A stretch of 64,000 bases of DNA from the NCBI GenBank assembly GCA_940337035.1, contig OW679197.1:63385903-63449902 (forward strand), given 5' to 3'. The translations under genes and the position numbers were made by a program. Shown here piece after piece: positions 8,988 through 20,900 of the stretch. This DNA is from Agriotes lineatus. Lineage: Eukaryota > Arthropoda > Insecta > Coleoptera > Elateridae. How positions within the stretch are numbered: the stretch's first letter is position 1; each line of letters starts with the position of its first letter. Below the pieces are notes generated by a model. The model was not told the DNA's origin and ran no database searches. It worked only from the letters and a program-made list of their open reading frames with translations.

Positions 8988-11900
8988 AGTGATTACACAA
9001 TTAATTTTTATTTTATGGAGCATTAAAAATAAAATTGAAGTGAGTTATGTATTTGTAAATTAGAGGAAATTGATGTACAGTACAAAGATGAATTAGTCTA
9101 GGTGCGACAGGTAGATTCTTCAGTATTGATGTAGAAACACTAATGGAAATACATAACCATTGTAAAAATTATTGAAGGCATGCAATGTTATTATAGTGCG
9201 GAAAGTGACTAAGAACAGTATATGACAGGAATCTCTCTAAACAAGAGAATACGGAAAAAATTATAAACTAATTGAAAACGAAATAAAAATAGTACTAACT
9301 GGCTTTATACGAGTCACAATTGGTTGTTCTAATATCCCTGTTATTATATTTAACCGAAGAAGTTATTTCTGCTCTATCGTTCTAATTAATAACTAAACTG
9401 TAGATACTGGTAGGATTTCCCTTTTATATTTATTTAATATTATACATGGAATACCACTTGCAGAGCACATAACTCATCTCAAGAAATGAAGGAAGCACTC
9501 GTCATCACTTTCGTGAACTACTCCGTTTCGCTTCAGTTGGGAATCACTCCCGTAGCTGGAAAATAAAAATGACTTAGCTTTCCAGTCGGAACGTTTAAAA
9601 GTAAATGCAAATATTTACATCGGCACATGCTACAGCGTGAAATGTAACCCTGGTTGACAGCCAGCTGCGAGCCTGACTTCATATGGCATCCAGAACAAAT
9701 TTTCACCATGTTATCCGAGCAGGTCTTCAATAATTGGTCTTCAGATCGCTGACGCCCTTGACACAAAAACGGCACCAAATAAGGAAATGAAATTATTTAA
9801 CTGGTGATATCGTTAATATCTCGGCGTGGAGAGTCGTCATTTTTAAGGGCAGAAAGCGATCATTGTCATTGGTGCCACTGAGTCATGCCTCAACAATCAT
9901 CCGGTGGAAATCATTACACACTTACCGAGATCGTATTAATAGGACCCTTGGGCTTCGTGACGCCGTGTTTATTTCTTGTTATTACTTTCTCCAGCTTTAT
10001 TAACTGCTTTTACTTTAAATAATCGAACACACGTGCCACATATTCGGATTTTCAGTAGCGCCATTCGTGCGCGCTATCGAACAATCCTTTTCATAATTTA
10101 TGCTTGTCCTTAATAATTAATATCACATTGAGCGCGGCTCGCACAGAATGAAACATTTTATCTCTGAATATCTGATGAGCAGGCGACGATTTCTAAGCAA
10201 ATATTTCTTTCGCTGTGTGGTTGTTTTAGCTGCAATAAAAGTTTAAGTAATCAAAGTTTAAATGTTTTTGATTTTCTACAAACTAAATATCTTGTTGGGT
10301 ATTTTATGTTGATGTTTGTTGTCTTCTTACATATTCCGTGTCGTCTTTTTGTCGGAGAAAATGTATTAATGGCGTATTTGGAATAAAAATTATTTTATCG
10401 TGACAACAGTAGACACATATGAAATTTAATGCGTGTATAGATACGAATACTACTTTTGTCATTCTTTATGAATACCAATTTTAGCATAAAAAGAACGAAA
10501 AATGAAAAAATCTTTTATCTTTATTAGTGGGAATGTATAAAAAACTATTTGGTATCTTCTCGACTTCAACAAAGCAGAATACAAAATATTAAGCAAGAAA
10601 CTTGAAACAAATAAAAAAGTAAACGCCTCGTGATACGGCTGTCACGGAAATAGTTGGTCCCGGCCGTCATAACAACATCATGACAGTCGTTAGTGGGGTT
10701 GGAAGTCCCCATAAATGCACAGCGACGCCTATAATTGGCCTAACGGCTGTTGGCTGAGTGCGAAATAAATAAAACTAAAAATAAAAAAAAATACATAATT
10801 TTGCCCCAATTTAACCTACCCTGTATCTTTTACTCTTCAGAGACGCCAATGGTGAGCCTTGAAAGTGAATATATTGTTCAAAGTGGGCTTCAAGTTCAAA
10901 TTATTTATTTTCTTTGTAAATATGTGGTAGAACCTTTGGTGTTAAGCAGAAAAGTCGGGCTAGAGCCTCATTGTATCGGGGAAAAAAAGCTAGTAGAGAA
11001 AACATAAATGGATATAGCTAACATTAATATTTTATATAAATTGACACAGCTGTAAGTTTAATAAACAAAGCTAATATTATAGCAATAAAAATTTAATTAG
11101 TTCAGCTCGCCTTGCGAGAACGAAGTAGCTTCCGGTTCAAATGAAATCAATTTGAGCTTTACTATCTTCGTTTTTTTTTAAATCAACATATTTTGATTAC
11201 TTATAAACCGTTGTCGATTTAAAGAACACAACTATCTTAATGTGAACTGGAAAAATTAAAAAGACTAATAATTAAGCAATAAATTAAGATGAATTATTTT
11301 ACTTCCTCTTTACATAATAACGATTAAGCAATGTTAACTGTATGCCTCAATTTCTCAATTCTCACTCTTAATACGTATAACATTATGTTAAAACAGTAAA
11401 GTAAGGTTTTATAATGATATTTCTCGTCTGTCCACATCTTATTTAGTAAAAATAGTGCCATAACCAGTTTACTTCCTTAACATATGCTTAACGATAGTAG
11501 AATCTATATAATTAAATATTACAGGAAGCTCCACAGCTTCCTAATAACAACGTTAGTAATATGAAGATGCTTGTTACATACCTCTTTATTAATTTTATAG
11601 ATATATGCCCAAGGAGTTCAAGTTATAAAATTTACATTGCAAAGCGTTTATAGCGTAAATAAACGGATTTACAACGTTCTCTTTCTTCGTGAAAGCAATT
11701 TTCCCTTGTAATATGAGAGATCAAAAACTGTACGAATCCAAAGATTTTTCTTGCCCAGCTATATAAATTAAAAAGTGTATTCCGTCACAATACTGTACGA
11801 ATTAGACATATGCCGTGTGTTTTTGATCGAAGTAACTAATAATGTTTTATAACCGTTTATCCTCAGATGAGGCAATTGGCCACATTTTGCGTTTTTATGT

Positions 11901-12219
11901 TCAATAATTGCTATGCTAATAGAATAAGTATTTGGACATTTAGGCAATCAGATATCTAACACCCTATATAGCTCAGTCCGAAGTAAGCAGTTTTAATATA
12001 CATATATTCTTTAAAATTCCACCTCAGATTATATACATGGCGCTCATCTAGATATTTTAACCAAATAACATCGTATATAATCAGATAGATTATTACTCTC
12101 TTGTTTGGGACTTTCGGAATCAAACTGAAGACAGTCGAGAGAAGCTGAAAGAATCGCAAATACATCAATGAAAACATACAACTAGTTAGTAAAGATGAAC
12201 ATTATGTTGATCATCAGTT
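8988..12219. other. Unassigned stretch, no gene recognised
   Basis: No transposon protein, RNA gene or exon recognised. Around 9480-10260 and 10620-10750 the sequence is less A+T-biased than its surroundings and looks more complex, which could mean old unique or regulatory DNA, but there is no motif I can name. Open frames here (for example 9533-9778 minus, 10750-11007 plus) match nothing I know. Confidence 0.45.
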
Positions 12220-12560
12220 ACAGGCTGTGCACAAGCTCTAATAGAGAATAGCTTTGTGGATGATCAAGAAACTGTCGACTTGATGGAAGAACGAAGGCGA
12301 GTGAAAAAAGAAACCCTGATAAATACGAAGATATAAGAAAGCAAATCTGACAAAAGATTGGGCAAGACAAGTAACAGCTGCTGCAAAAGAAATGCCACAA
12401 AATGGAAGTTCTCGAAGAGAGACACGATTACTTCTATATGCATAAAAAGGTCAAGGAAACTGCTGGATCATAACATACGATAAAATAAAAGTTCATCAGA
12501 GTAGCCCGAGTAAGAGCGCGATATTGAGCATGTCTGAGATTGATTCAGAAAGATAGACCA
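12220..12560 (+). pseudogene. Non-LTR retrotransposon fragment (region before RT)
   Basis: The plus strand, with frame changes and stops, reads as the charged linker that precedes the reverse transcriptase in RTE-like LINEs: a K/R-rich stretch containing N-P-D-K-Y-E-D-I-R, then E-R-H-D-Y-F-Y-M-H-K-K-V-K-E. This is family resemblance from memory. Both ends are unclear. It belongs to the same LINE type as the pieces at 14020-14427 and 15495-15750. Confidence 0.5.
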
Positions 12561-12929
12561 GTTGGAACTGACAGAAACGACAGCTTTCGGTTAGGACTTT
12601 AGTCACAGATATATTGGTTATTTATTGTTACAGAATAAACAAACTGTAGTTTAACAACTTTCCACGTTTCAAGCGTGCACAAACATTTGAATCAGTCGTG
12701 GTTTTTACTGATGAACAAAAATGGCGTATGTTGGAAATTTATTTTATAAATGGCCGAAGAATTAATGGTTAATGGGTTGATTTCTTTAGAGGTGCCTTTG
12801 AAAATATTTGCGAAACTTTTCCGAAAGTCATTGCTTCTTTTGACAGCTTTTGTAAATGCCTTCGGCATATAGTGGAATTGTATAAGGCAGTGGCAGGCCA
12901 AGAATGCATAATGAGCAAAACATTGAAGC

Positions 12930-13790
12930 TGATACGCAAGTAATGAAGGAACAGCTCCAGCCATCAATTCGTAATTTGCAACAGCCAATGGATCTGTTAT
13001 ATAGCACTTGTCAACGTATTCTTAAACAGGACGCAGCTCCATACCTACAGATTACAAGGAGTATTTATAGTCCCCGAAGACAAGAATTTTGTCAATAATT
13101 TTTACACAACTTCGCAAACAACATCGGGGTTTTCAAAAAACCTTGTTTACAGATGAAGCTTGGTTCCACCTTTCTGATTATGTCAATTCCTAAAATATGA
13201 GGATGTGGAGTTCGGACAATCCTCATTCGTGTATTGAAACTTCACTACACCCACAAAAAATTGGAGTGTGGGCAGCTGTAAGTAAAAGCATTATCGGACC
13301 AATATTTTTTAGCGGTAAGAGCTCTTATCTAACTATTGATGCTCATACATTTGGTGTTTAAGGAGTCCTAAACGCTGAGAGATATAGGTTAGACAAAGTC
13401 TTCGTTCATGGACATTTTACATGATAACGAAATAGTGGAAGGGAATCTTCAATATGATGGGACACTAATTCGCACTACCCGATTATATCTGAACTTCTTA
13501 GTGAAATTATATGACACTCGTGTACTATTTAGTTGAAATACATGCCACTTCGGTGTTGTGGTATAATTCTCTGTGATTTCTTCTTATAACCCTACATAAA
13601 ACAATCAATCTTTGCAACTCCTGTTGAAGGATCTTAAGGAGAGAATTTATGAATTAAATTGAAGAAATCTATAACACACCGACAATTCTGGTCAATGTTA
13701 TTAATTCTGTTAACGAAAGAATTAGAATACGCATACGCATAGATGAAGGTGGTAGTCACATATCCCATCTCGTTTAGTTTAAGTTTATTG
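12930..13790 (+). pseudogene. DDE transposase relic (Tc1/mariner-like, insect type)
   Basis: Broken frames on the plus strand show, in order, an HTH-like part (Y-S-T-C-Q-R-I-L-K), the catalytic-domain start F-T-D-E-A-W-F-H-L, then W-S-S-D-N-P-H, L-H-P-Q-K-I-G-V-W and I-I-G-P-I-F-F, and near the end D-L-K-E-R-I and G-G-S-H-I-S-H-L. That is the normal order of an IS630/mariner-like transposase common in insects, often preceded by a DUF4817 domain. Many stops and frameshifts: the gene is dead. Inverted repeats were not located. Confidence 0.7.
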
Positions 13791-13814
13791 TGTCAATTTG
13801 TATTTGCTATTGAG

Positions 13815-13900
13815 AAGCCGAATACGCAGTTGGTAGAGTGTTAGGCTTGCATTACAGAAGTCCTCAGTTAGAATCTCGCGGTGCACGGAATTTTTCCGCA
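13815..13900 (+). repeat. tRNA-derived SINE head
   Basis: The sequence has tRNA order: A-box-like GCAGTTGGTAGAGTG, an anticodon-arm-like middle (GGCTTGCATTAC) and a degenerate B box (AGTTAGAATC) about 40 bases after the A box. It is too degenerate for a working tRNA and fits a SINE head. The body and 3' end are not clear; a short GA-run follows at 13985-14000. Confidence 0.5.
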
Positions 13901-14019
13901 GCTTTGGTGATCGGTATCAATTTTGGTGAGACCTTTCATAGTTGTACACCAAATTAACTGTGCTCTACTCAGAACTACAGTCCTGAGAGAGAGAGAGAGA
14001 GTAACAACACATTACCACG

Positions 14020-14427
14020 ATACACACCTAACACAATGGTTGATAAGCAAGCACAAGGGGCGAATGCCACTGCATCTGAAGACACAAATCTTTAACCAGC
14101 ATATATACTATCAACACTGACTTACGGTTGCCAGATATGGGTTGTCATGGACGCAGTAGTTAAAAAAATGGAAAAAGAGATGTATCGCTCCATGATAAGG
14201 AGAAGATCAGAGAAGGAAACAAAGTAGTGGCAGTAGGTAATACAGTAAAATGACGATCAATGACTGGAAAAAAGCAGGGAAGACCTAAAAGCTTGCTGGT
14301 CTGATGATATAAAGACGATATCAGGCACACATAATGTAAGTTCAAGAAAGAACACATAGGAGAGTCATGGGAAGGACCTATGTTCAAAATTGGACCAGTA
14401 AACGCCGATAATGATGAGGATGATGAC
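14020..14427 (+). pseudogene. 3' end of an RTE-like LINE (target of a second LINE)
   Basis: The plus strand reads, with one frame change and stops, as the C-terminus of an RTE-like reverse transcriptase: M-P-L-H-L-K-T-Q-I-F-N-Q-H, then L-T-Y-G-C-Q-I-W, later W-S-D-D-I-K-T-I and a final run rich in GATGA triplets typical of RTE 3' ends. Its last 222 bases are repeated exactly at 15249-15470, on the far side of an inserted LINE. The original 3' tail continues at 15471. Confidence 0.6.
14206..14427 (+). repeat. 222-bp direct repeat, left copy
   Basis: Aligned by eye, all 222 bases are identical to 15249-15470. The copies stand exactly on both sides of the minus-strand LINE at 14428-15248, the position of a target site duplication. 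Confidence 0.92.
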
Positions 14428-15248
14428 TTTTTTTTTTTACTTAATCCAAAACCTTTCTACCTTTCGGTGTAAGGTTATAGAGCTGAGTTGTGGTTTATGG
14501 ATTCGGACTTGTCTTGCATATTTCTCTCCACTTCTTTCTATCCTTTGCTACTGTGCGGATGTCTTCCCACTTTATGTTTCTTGATTCTGTTGCCTCTTTT
14601 AGTTCCTCCTTCCACGTTTTTCTCGGTCTTCCTATCCTGTTCTTCCCTTTTGGTCTTGCTTCAAACACTTTTTTCACTGTTCTGTCCTTGTCCATTCTTA
14701 TTACATGTCCCAACCACCCTAACTGTCTCTCTTGCACTGATACCGCTACCGCTTTAGTTTTTAAATTTTCTCTAAATGTTGTGTTTCTGATGTGGTCTCT
14801 CCTTGTTTTGCCCTCTATTTTTCGCAGGAATCTCATCTCCATACTCTCGACCCTGCTCCTATGTTTATTCACTGTTGTCCATGATTCGCAGCCATAGATG
14901 AGTATTGGTGTTGCAACTTTTTTAAGTACTTCTACTTTTGCCTCTTTAGGTACTTCCTTTTTTCCTAGAAAAGAGGACTTTATGGAGTTAAATAGTCGTC
15001 CCGTAATTCCTACTCTTTCATTTATCTCGTCATCTAGTTTTCCGTTTTCCTGTATCCATACACCTAGGTATTTAAACTTCTCTACTTGTTCTAATTTTCT
15101 GCCCTCTATATATATACGGTGTCTTCTCTTATCTGGTACTATTACCATTGTTTTGGTTTTTTCTCCGTTTATCTTCATGTTTTTCTTTTTTAGTTCTAAG
15201 TTATATACATTCATGTTTTCTTGTAGGTCTTTCTCATTTTTTCCGAAT
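14428..15248 (-). mobile_element. 5'-truncated non-LTR retrotransposon (LINE)
   Basis: An 821-bp insertion with an 11-base T-run at 14428-14438, the poly(A) tail of a minus-strand element. An open frame runs from the truncation point to a stop at 14495 and encodes the end of a LINE reverse transcriptase. It starts just after where the Y-A-D-D box would be (G-K-N-E-K-D-L), passes Y-L-G-V-W, the thumb, Y-G-C-E-S-W-T and R-F-L-R-K-I-E-G, and ends with the W-L-G-H-V-x-R-M and G-R-P-R-K-T-W motifs of endonuclease-reverse transcriptases. The polymerase active site and endonuclease are missing, so it cannot move by itself. The frame is still open, so it is young. It lies inside an older LINE, in opposite orientation, and is flanked by the 222-bp repeats. 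Confidence 0.85.
14495..15248 (-). pseudogene. LINE reverse transcriptase, C-terminal fragment
   Basis: About 250 codons of uninterrupted LINE protein. A computed frame extends to 15430, but the part above 15248 is translation of the duplicated target sequence, not LINE protein. The fragment covers the connection and thumb regions after the Y-A-D-D motif, and the C-terminal segment with C-E-S-W and G-H-V-I-R-M motifs. There is no start codon of its own, so expression is not expected. Confidence 0.8.
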
Positions 15249-15470
15249 ATCAGAGAAGGAAACAAAGTAGTGGCAGTAGGTAATACAGTAAAATGACGAT
15301 CAATGACTGGAAAAAAGCAGGGAAGACCTAAAAGCTTGCTGGTCTGATGATATAAAGACGATATCAGGCACACATAATGTAAGTTCAAGAAAGAACACAT
15401 AGGAGAGTCATGGGAAGGACCTATGTTCAAAATTGGACCAGTAAACGCCGATAATGATGAGGATGATGAC
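15249..15470 (+). repeat. 222-bp direct repeat, right copy
   Basis: Identical to 14206-14427. It joins at its right end to what looks like the original continuation of the older LINE tail (GATGAATT...). Confidence 0.92.
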
Positions 15471-15494
15471 GATGAATTATTTTAAGTGCACAAA

Positions 15495-15750
15495 GCTAAT
15501 AAGTAAATGAAGGACGGAAAATGTCCTGGTCTTGATAACTTTCGTTCTCAATTTTTGGAACAATTGAACGAAGATGGAATGCAATGGCTTTCAAAGGTTT
15601 ATAACCACATCTATGTATATGGCCGGTGAACTACCTCAGATATGAGTCAACATATAACTGTCTCTAAGAAACCATGCTCGAAATGTTCTATGATCAGTCT
15701 CTTGAGTCACCTTTTAAAAGTTTTATTGAAAGTTATTCACCGGCGCATAT
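15495..15750 (+). pseudogene. LINE reverse transcriptase fingers fragment
   Basis: The plus strand reads K-C-P-G-L-D, then a helix with W-L-S-K-V-Y-N-H-I-Y and G-E-L-P, then after frame changes the equivalents of K-K-P-C-S, S-L-L-S-H-L-L-K and R-R-I-Y. This is the order of the RT finger domain in RTE-like LINEs. It lies downstream of an RT C-terminal piece, so it comes from a separate copy. Stops and frameshifts present. Confidence 0.65.
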
Positions 15751-15827
15751 ACAGGGTGTATACAAATTGGCGCAAAAGCTCCAGATAGCGATATTACTTG
15801 TACAATAAATTCTGAGTCGAAAATCTT

Positions 15828-16231
15828 AATACGAAAATGTTGGATTGGTCTTCATAGGCCCTCACGAGCGGTAGATAAAAGCGTTAATTTTTCAGGTAAA
15901 GTACCCCTTTTGTTTTAAATATAACAAAATGTCACCAGGAAGAGTTGTTTAAAATGTAAAATTATGATCTCATGAAAAAATTCAGAAATATCGACTTACT
16001 TTTATGAAACTATGTTATATCACAAAAGTACTTCATCTAATGCACACGGTTTCGTAAAAGTACGTAAATATTTCAGAAATTTTGTATGGGACCATAATTT
16101 TACATTTTGAACAACTCGTGCTGATGACATTTTGTTATATTTAAAACAGAAGGGGTACTTTACCTGAAAAACAGTTGCTTTTATCTACCGCTCGTGAGGG
16201 CTTATGAAGACCAATCCAACATTTTCGTATT
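15828..16231. repeat. Long hairpin / MITE-like foldback
   Basis: The left arm (15828-16010) and right arm (16049-16231) are inverted copies about 183 bp long with few mismatches, around a 38-bp loop. Shared words include ATGTTGGATTGGTCTTCAT and GGTAAAGTACCCCTT. A CAGGGTGTATAC sequence at 15752 may be the outer end of a larger element, but I see no matching right end. Confidence 0.85.
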
Positions 16232-16264
16232 AAATAAATACAAAATTTGCTATTTACCGAAAAT

Positions 16265-18430
16265 CCTGATTACTCTGTAAAGCGAGAGTATATCTTGGTT
16301 AATAACACATATGCACACACCAGAAAGATATTCCTCTAAATGTTTAATTTTTTTTGTTCTACCGCCTTGTTCTTCTTGAATTAAGGTCGAGAAAGTTTGT
16401 TTAATTTTAAGTTACTGTAGGAGTTAATGCTACACATCCATGACAAGCATAGTTCATAGTTTTTATAATATTATAACTCACGTTTAAACCAATTTCACAT
16501 TCAATATTTTCTATAACCGCTATTGAGTTAAGTGATTAAGGAAATTTTAAACATTTAGAATTTAAGACGTAAAGTATTTCTCATTCAGATGCTTTGTAAA
16601 TACGCCAAGCTAAAGTTCAGAGTTTCTCATAATTTCCTTTTCCCCATTTAAAAATCCCCATTATGTTGATTAGTAAATACAGGCTATAATAAATTTCCTT
16701 TGATCCTCAACGAGTTGACATAAATGTCAAAATACAACTGCTTGCTTCAAAGATTTCTATTTTACCTAAAAATCCTGTAATTGATGGCCTTGTTTATGAG
16801 CATGCTTACAAGATGTAGTTCTATTTCGCTGTGCAAAATACAAATCGAAACATAAAATATTTACTACTACCAGATGCGCTCCAAGCAACTTTCATCCTGC
16901 AACAAATCCCATTTTCACATACAAATTGAATACCTGCAGTGATGGGAGTAGTACCCATTAATAAATGTGCTATAGCTACATACCTGGAGCTAATTCTTTT
17001 ACCAGAGAGCTGTCAAATAAAGAAATAATTGCACTTGGTTTTATGAACCTAGATTTAAACCTGCGTTCGGATCTAGATAACAGCCAGAATCCTATTTGTT
17101 CTATTAAGATACGATCTCAAATTACTGTGGTTGCATGTTTTGTTTTTTAGAGCTACAAGTACTTGGACTTGTTCTGACTTATCATTACCACAAATTATTT
17201 GCTGCGATTCCATGTGCGCTTTTATTATTTCCGCGATTATCTTGCAGTCGTGATTCGCAGAATTAATGATAGCTTTGTGTTTCGAAAATAGGTTTAGCTC
17301 AGATTAGCTTTTAGGATTGCTGTTAAGTTTTATTAAATGCTGATTAAACTTGTAGAAAAGCATTAGCATAATTTTAAAGTGAATCACTGGGTTATTTATT
17401 CAAATCGTTTAGAAGATTTTTTCATAAGTGCGAGCCTAAAAATGTTTTCTAGTAGAAGCAACAGGCTAGAATCTACCTTGTGCTTACTAAGTCGTTTCAT
17501 GCAAGTGTTGATGGCTATCAGTTGTCACGTTGCCATTTGTTTAATGATTGCTTGAAGAATATATATTGTAACCAAAATTGTGAGAAAATTGAAAGTGGAA
17601 GATTTTGTTTGAATGAAACTGCAAATTGGTAGTTTTGTTGATGTCTTAATCATCTGCATTGAAGGGGGAGGCCTATTTAACATGGTTTGGTAAATCACAC
17701 GTTGCAGCATCTAGTAGCATGATTGCATTTGAAAAATTGACCGATTTAGTATTTTACCACTGATGCAATTGTAATCATTTCGATCTTAATTTTTTAAATG
17801 CATAAGTAACTTGAAGGTTGAAACATTTTATGTTCATATTGTTAGCAGATATTTAAAACAAATTCTGAAACTAAACACTTTAGTTTTTACAAGTTAGCTT
17901 GGAATTCTTTTGAAACAACCATAAATTACTCATATTCTTAACAAGCATATGATATATCACGCCACAAAAAAGTTTCAGAGTTTTTTATGGACACCCATAT
18001 TTTGAATATTTCAGGTTTTAATTAGATTATTTATGTTCCATGAACATACGCAATGTTTCAGGAAAAAGTTGACGCTGCTAAAATGTTATGTCGTCAGTGT
18101 TAGTTCTTTAGCAATAATTGCAGTTTAACCAAAAATATAAGTATATAACGTACTTTTCAAACTCATTCATATTGATGTTTAAGAAGCCCAGCAGATAGAA
18201 TAGCCCTGTAGCTTGTTAATAATTATGCTGTAAGAAGCGAAAATGTGTCTACGGTAAGTACAGATTACAGAGTAAAGTACGGTAAAAATATAATTAATTT
18301 TTTTCCGTAACAATTGACAAAAACTATCATTTGTAATGCATTACATCAAGAATAAAGAAAAGCAGTAACTGATAAATGTGAAAAATATATCTTGCGATCG
18401 AAAAAGAAATTAGAGCAGGCGTGGTATTGA
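16265..18430. other. Unassigned A+T-rich stretch
   Basis: No gene, RNA or mobile element recognised. Short open frames (for example 16965-17150 plus, 17525-17710 minus) match nothing known to me. Confidence 0.45.
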
Positions 18431-18439
18431 TGCAGGGTC

Positions 18440-19170
18440 GGTAGCGAAGACACGTCCGGAGTGAACTGTGAAATATCAACAAATACTTGCAGTGCATATC
18501 TAACCTTTAAAAAGATCATGCCCAATTTTGCTCGATGTAAAATGATTTTTCAATGAAAGTGATTTCCCGATACTCTCCTTCAAATGCCCATCTGTCGTAG
18601 AACGATGTCCTCTGAGGATTTTTCAGATTTGTGAACAGCTAAAAGTGTGATGGCGCCTGTAAGGTGAATGTTCTAATCTAAATCAGTAACCATGTGACAG
18701 ATTGTGCCATTTTTTGAGAATCGCTGCTCGCAGATTTTTGGGAGTATAACCGTAAGTTTCTGCGTTGATTGTAGAATTTTTCGTGTTCCAAAAATGCGGG
18801 TTTTCTTTGGTAAAAGAGTTTTGCCTTGGGATCTCAGGGATGTACCCAAGTATCATCACCGTATTAGAAAGTTTGGACCGGCTTCTAAAAAATCCAAACT
18901 GTTTTGACGGATTTTTTGTGTAACCAACTCTTGCTTGGGAGACAAAAATCTGGAAAGCCAGTTTGCTGAAACTTTACTCATCCCAATGTATCGTGCAGTA
19001 CTGCCAAAAGGCTAGGTTCGGATATCTCCAATGTCGTAACGATTGTGGAGACTTTCAAACGAGGATCCTCCAGAACCATGGCTACCACTTTCTTGCACAA
19101 TTCTACATTTGTTGTTGATTTTGCAGGTCTTCCACTTCTAGGATTATTTTAAATGGATTTTCTTTTACAA
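18440..19170 (-). pseudogene. mariner transposase relic
   Basis: The minus strand, starting near 19170, reads G-R-P-A-K-S, then V-S-T-I-V-x-x-L-E-I-S-x-x-S-L and L-H-D-T-L-G (second HTH and linker of mariner), and later Y-G-D-D-T-W-V followed by D-P-K-A-K, equivalent to the G-D-E-T-W signature of the catalytic domain. Several stops and frameshifts are present and the C-terminal third is hard to read. It is a dead mariner copy. Terminal repeats were not identified. Confidence 0.65.
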
Positions 19171-19445
19171 ACGAAAGTGCTTTTACATTGTGAAATGTAA
19201 CGGAACATTGTTTGCATACCATTCGCTACTGGATTATTTTCGATTGTTGCCTTTTTTTGAAGGAAAAAAACTCTATTAAATTTGGTACATAACTGTGAAA
19301 GAATTTTTAGTATTTGACATTAAAAGCTGAAGTGCATCAATTGTTTGTGACATGGCTAGGTGGATATTTTTTTTAATTTCCCTCGTAATTCCCTATTAAA
19401 TATTATTTATGATTTTATCAATTTTGATATTTCTATGTAAATATA

Positions 19446-19862
19446 CAACTTGTCCAAGAAAGTATGCAACATATGGGAAACTCCTTTATTGTTGATTTTT
19501 AAAAAAATACTCTTTACAAAAGTTTGTGCTCAATTTAAAACCAATTTTAGGAATATAATATTTTTGAGTTATTTACGCTATTGCGGGAAATGAAATTCAT
19601 TAAATATAAACAAGGGTAAACTCATTTATTTTTAATATTAGTTTTAAAAGTTGTCATAATATTTTAAAAATAAAGATAGTTCACTCTTGTCGTAATTTTA
19701 AATTAATATTATTTCCCGCGAAACCGTTTAATAATTGTAAAATATTATATTACTAAAACTGGTTTTAAATGGTTTACAAGCTTTTATAAAGAGTAAGATT
19801 TTGAAAGAAATTAAAAATAAACAATTTTCTCATTTGTTGTATACTTTCTTGGATAGGTTGCA
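19446..19862. mobile_element. MITE with long terminal inverted repeats
   Basis: Both ends show the same inverted word CCAAGAAAGTAT(G/A)CAAC, and the similarity continues inward for well over 100 bases (for example TTTAAAACCA and TATAATATTTT on both arms), leaving almost no unique centre. No coding capacity. It has the look of a non-autonomous DNA transposon. Confidence 0.7.
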
Positions 19863-20639
19863 TATGCATTTTTGGTTCATGCAGTAATAATGGAGAACAA
19901 GGAAGTAATCTAAAATTATAGATTATCGTTGGCATTTGTATTAGTTCTCGCTCCTTATACCTATATATGACACAATAAGTTAGAATACATATATTTAAAA
20001 TACCTAGATTTAATACTAATTTCTAATTATAGTCTATTATAACGTATATTTTATTAATGATATGTTTAAATAGCAGACCCTGTAATCACATACGAAGCGG
20101 TATCAGTTAGGAATTGGAAAGTAAATAACGAGTAATTGACATGTTTTGAATTTCCACGTGCGTGCAGGTTTAGTAAAGCATGAATTACTTGCAAAGTAAG
20201 TTGTAATTTAGACCGGAAGCGTAGAGTTAAATGGGCTGATTATTATGGAAAAGAAACAAACGAACTAATATTCTTCCAACATAAGTTGTTTTAAACGATG
20301 CCCTATTACCTACACGCTCGCCAATCTTTGGTTAGTTTTAGTAATTATATTAATCATAATCTGACCTATATCAGCATAAGGGTAGAGTAGGGGGCATCAA
20401 ATAGAGAATATCATTTTATTTTTGTTGGTACTAGGCAACAGTTTTCACAAGAGCTTGCTCCAGATTTCCTTAAGTGTTGTTGGATATGTTACTTACCTCT
20501 TGTCAATACATGAACAATCTTCTTGCAGTATCATAAAAAAATGTTTAAAAGTATTTTTATTCTATATTGGGAACAGTATAGGTCTTCAATATAGAATAAA
20601 AAAAGCTAGGAAAAATCTGTAAAATTGGTTTACACGGAA
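19863..20639. other. Unassigned stretch
   Basis: A+T-rich; nothing recognised. Confidence 0.4.
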
Positions 20640-20900
20640 CTTCTCTCGCCTGAATTAGATCAATTTGCAAATAAAAAAAATGTAATCCGTAGGAATTTGA
20701 CGGGAGTGACTGGTCCGCCGCTGGAATAACTGAGCCACGGGCGCTACTGCGTAATAAAGATACAAATTATTTTGTCCCATTTCTGATGTTTACCCTGTAT
20801 CTGTTAGGTCTCATTTTCGCCAATGATAAAGCCTGAGCTATATGTGCATTATTACTTTTATCTTTTGCAAATAAAAGAATTGGAAGTTGTGACACTAAAT
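20640..20900 (-). repeat. Composite repeat with tRNA-like end, copy 1
   Basis: In minus orientation it has the block G-ATAAAAGTAATAATGCACATA...CTCAGGCTTTA and a CAGATACAGG block. A tRNA-like stretch follows with an A-box-like TGGCTCAGTTATT and a B-box-like CGTCAAATTCC (about 20692-20701), then after 12 bases a run of eight T (20673-20680 as A). The same order is seen at 21506-21700 and 36766-37061. Confidence 0.6.

Noticed and set aside
9533..9778. Cysteine-containing minus-strand frame of 81 codons
   Set aside because: No family resemblance; the cysteine pattern fits no zinc finger I know.
10750..11007. Plus-strand frame of 85 codons
   Set aside because: No ATG at its start, no similarity, A+T-rich chance frame.
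14488..14897. Hydrophobic plus-strand frames over the LINE
   Set aside because: They are the complementary strand of the LINE reverse transcriptase frame.
15249..15430. N-terminal part of a long minus-strand LINE frame
   Set aside because: It is translation of the duplicated target sequence; the same residues are read at 14206-14387 without a LINE behind them.
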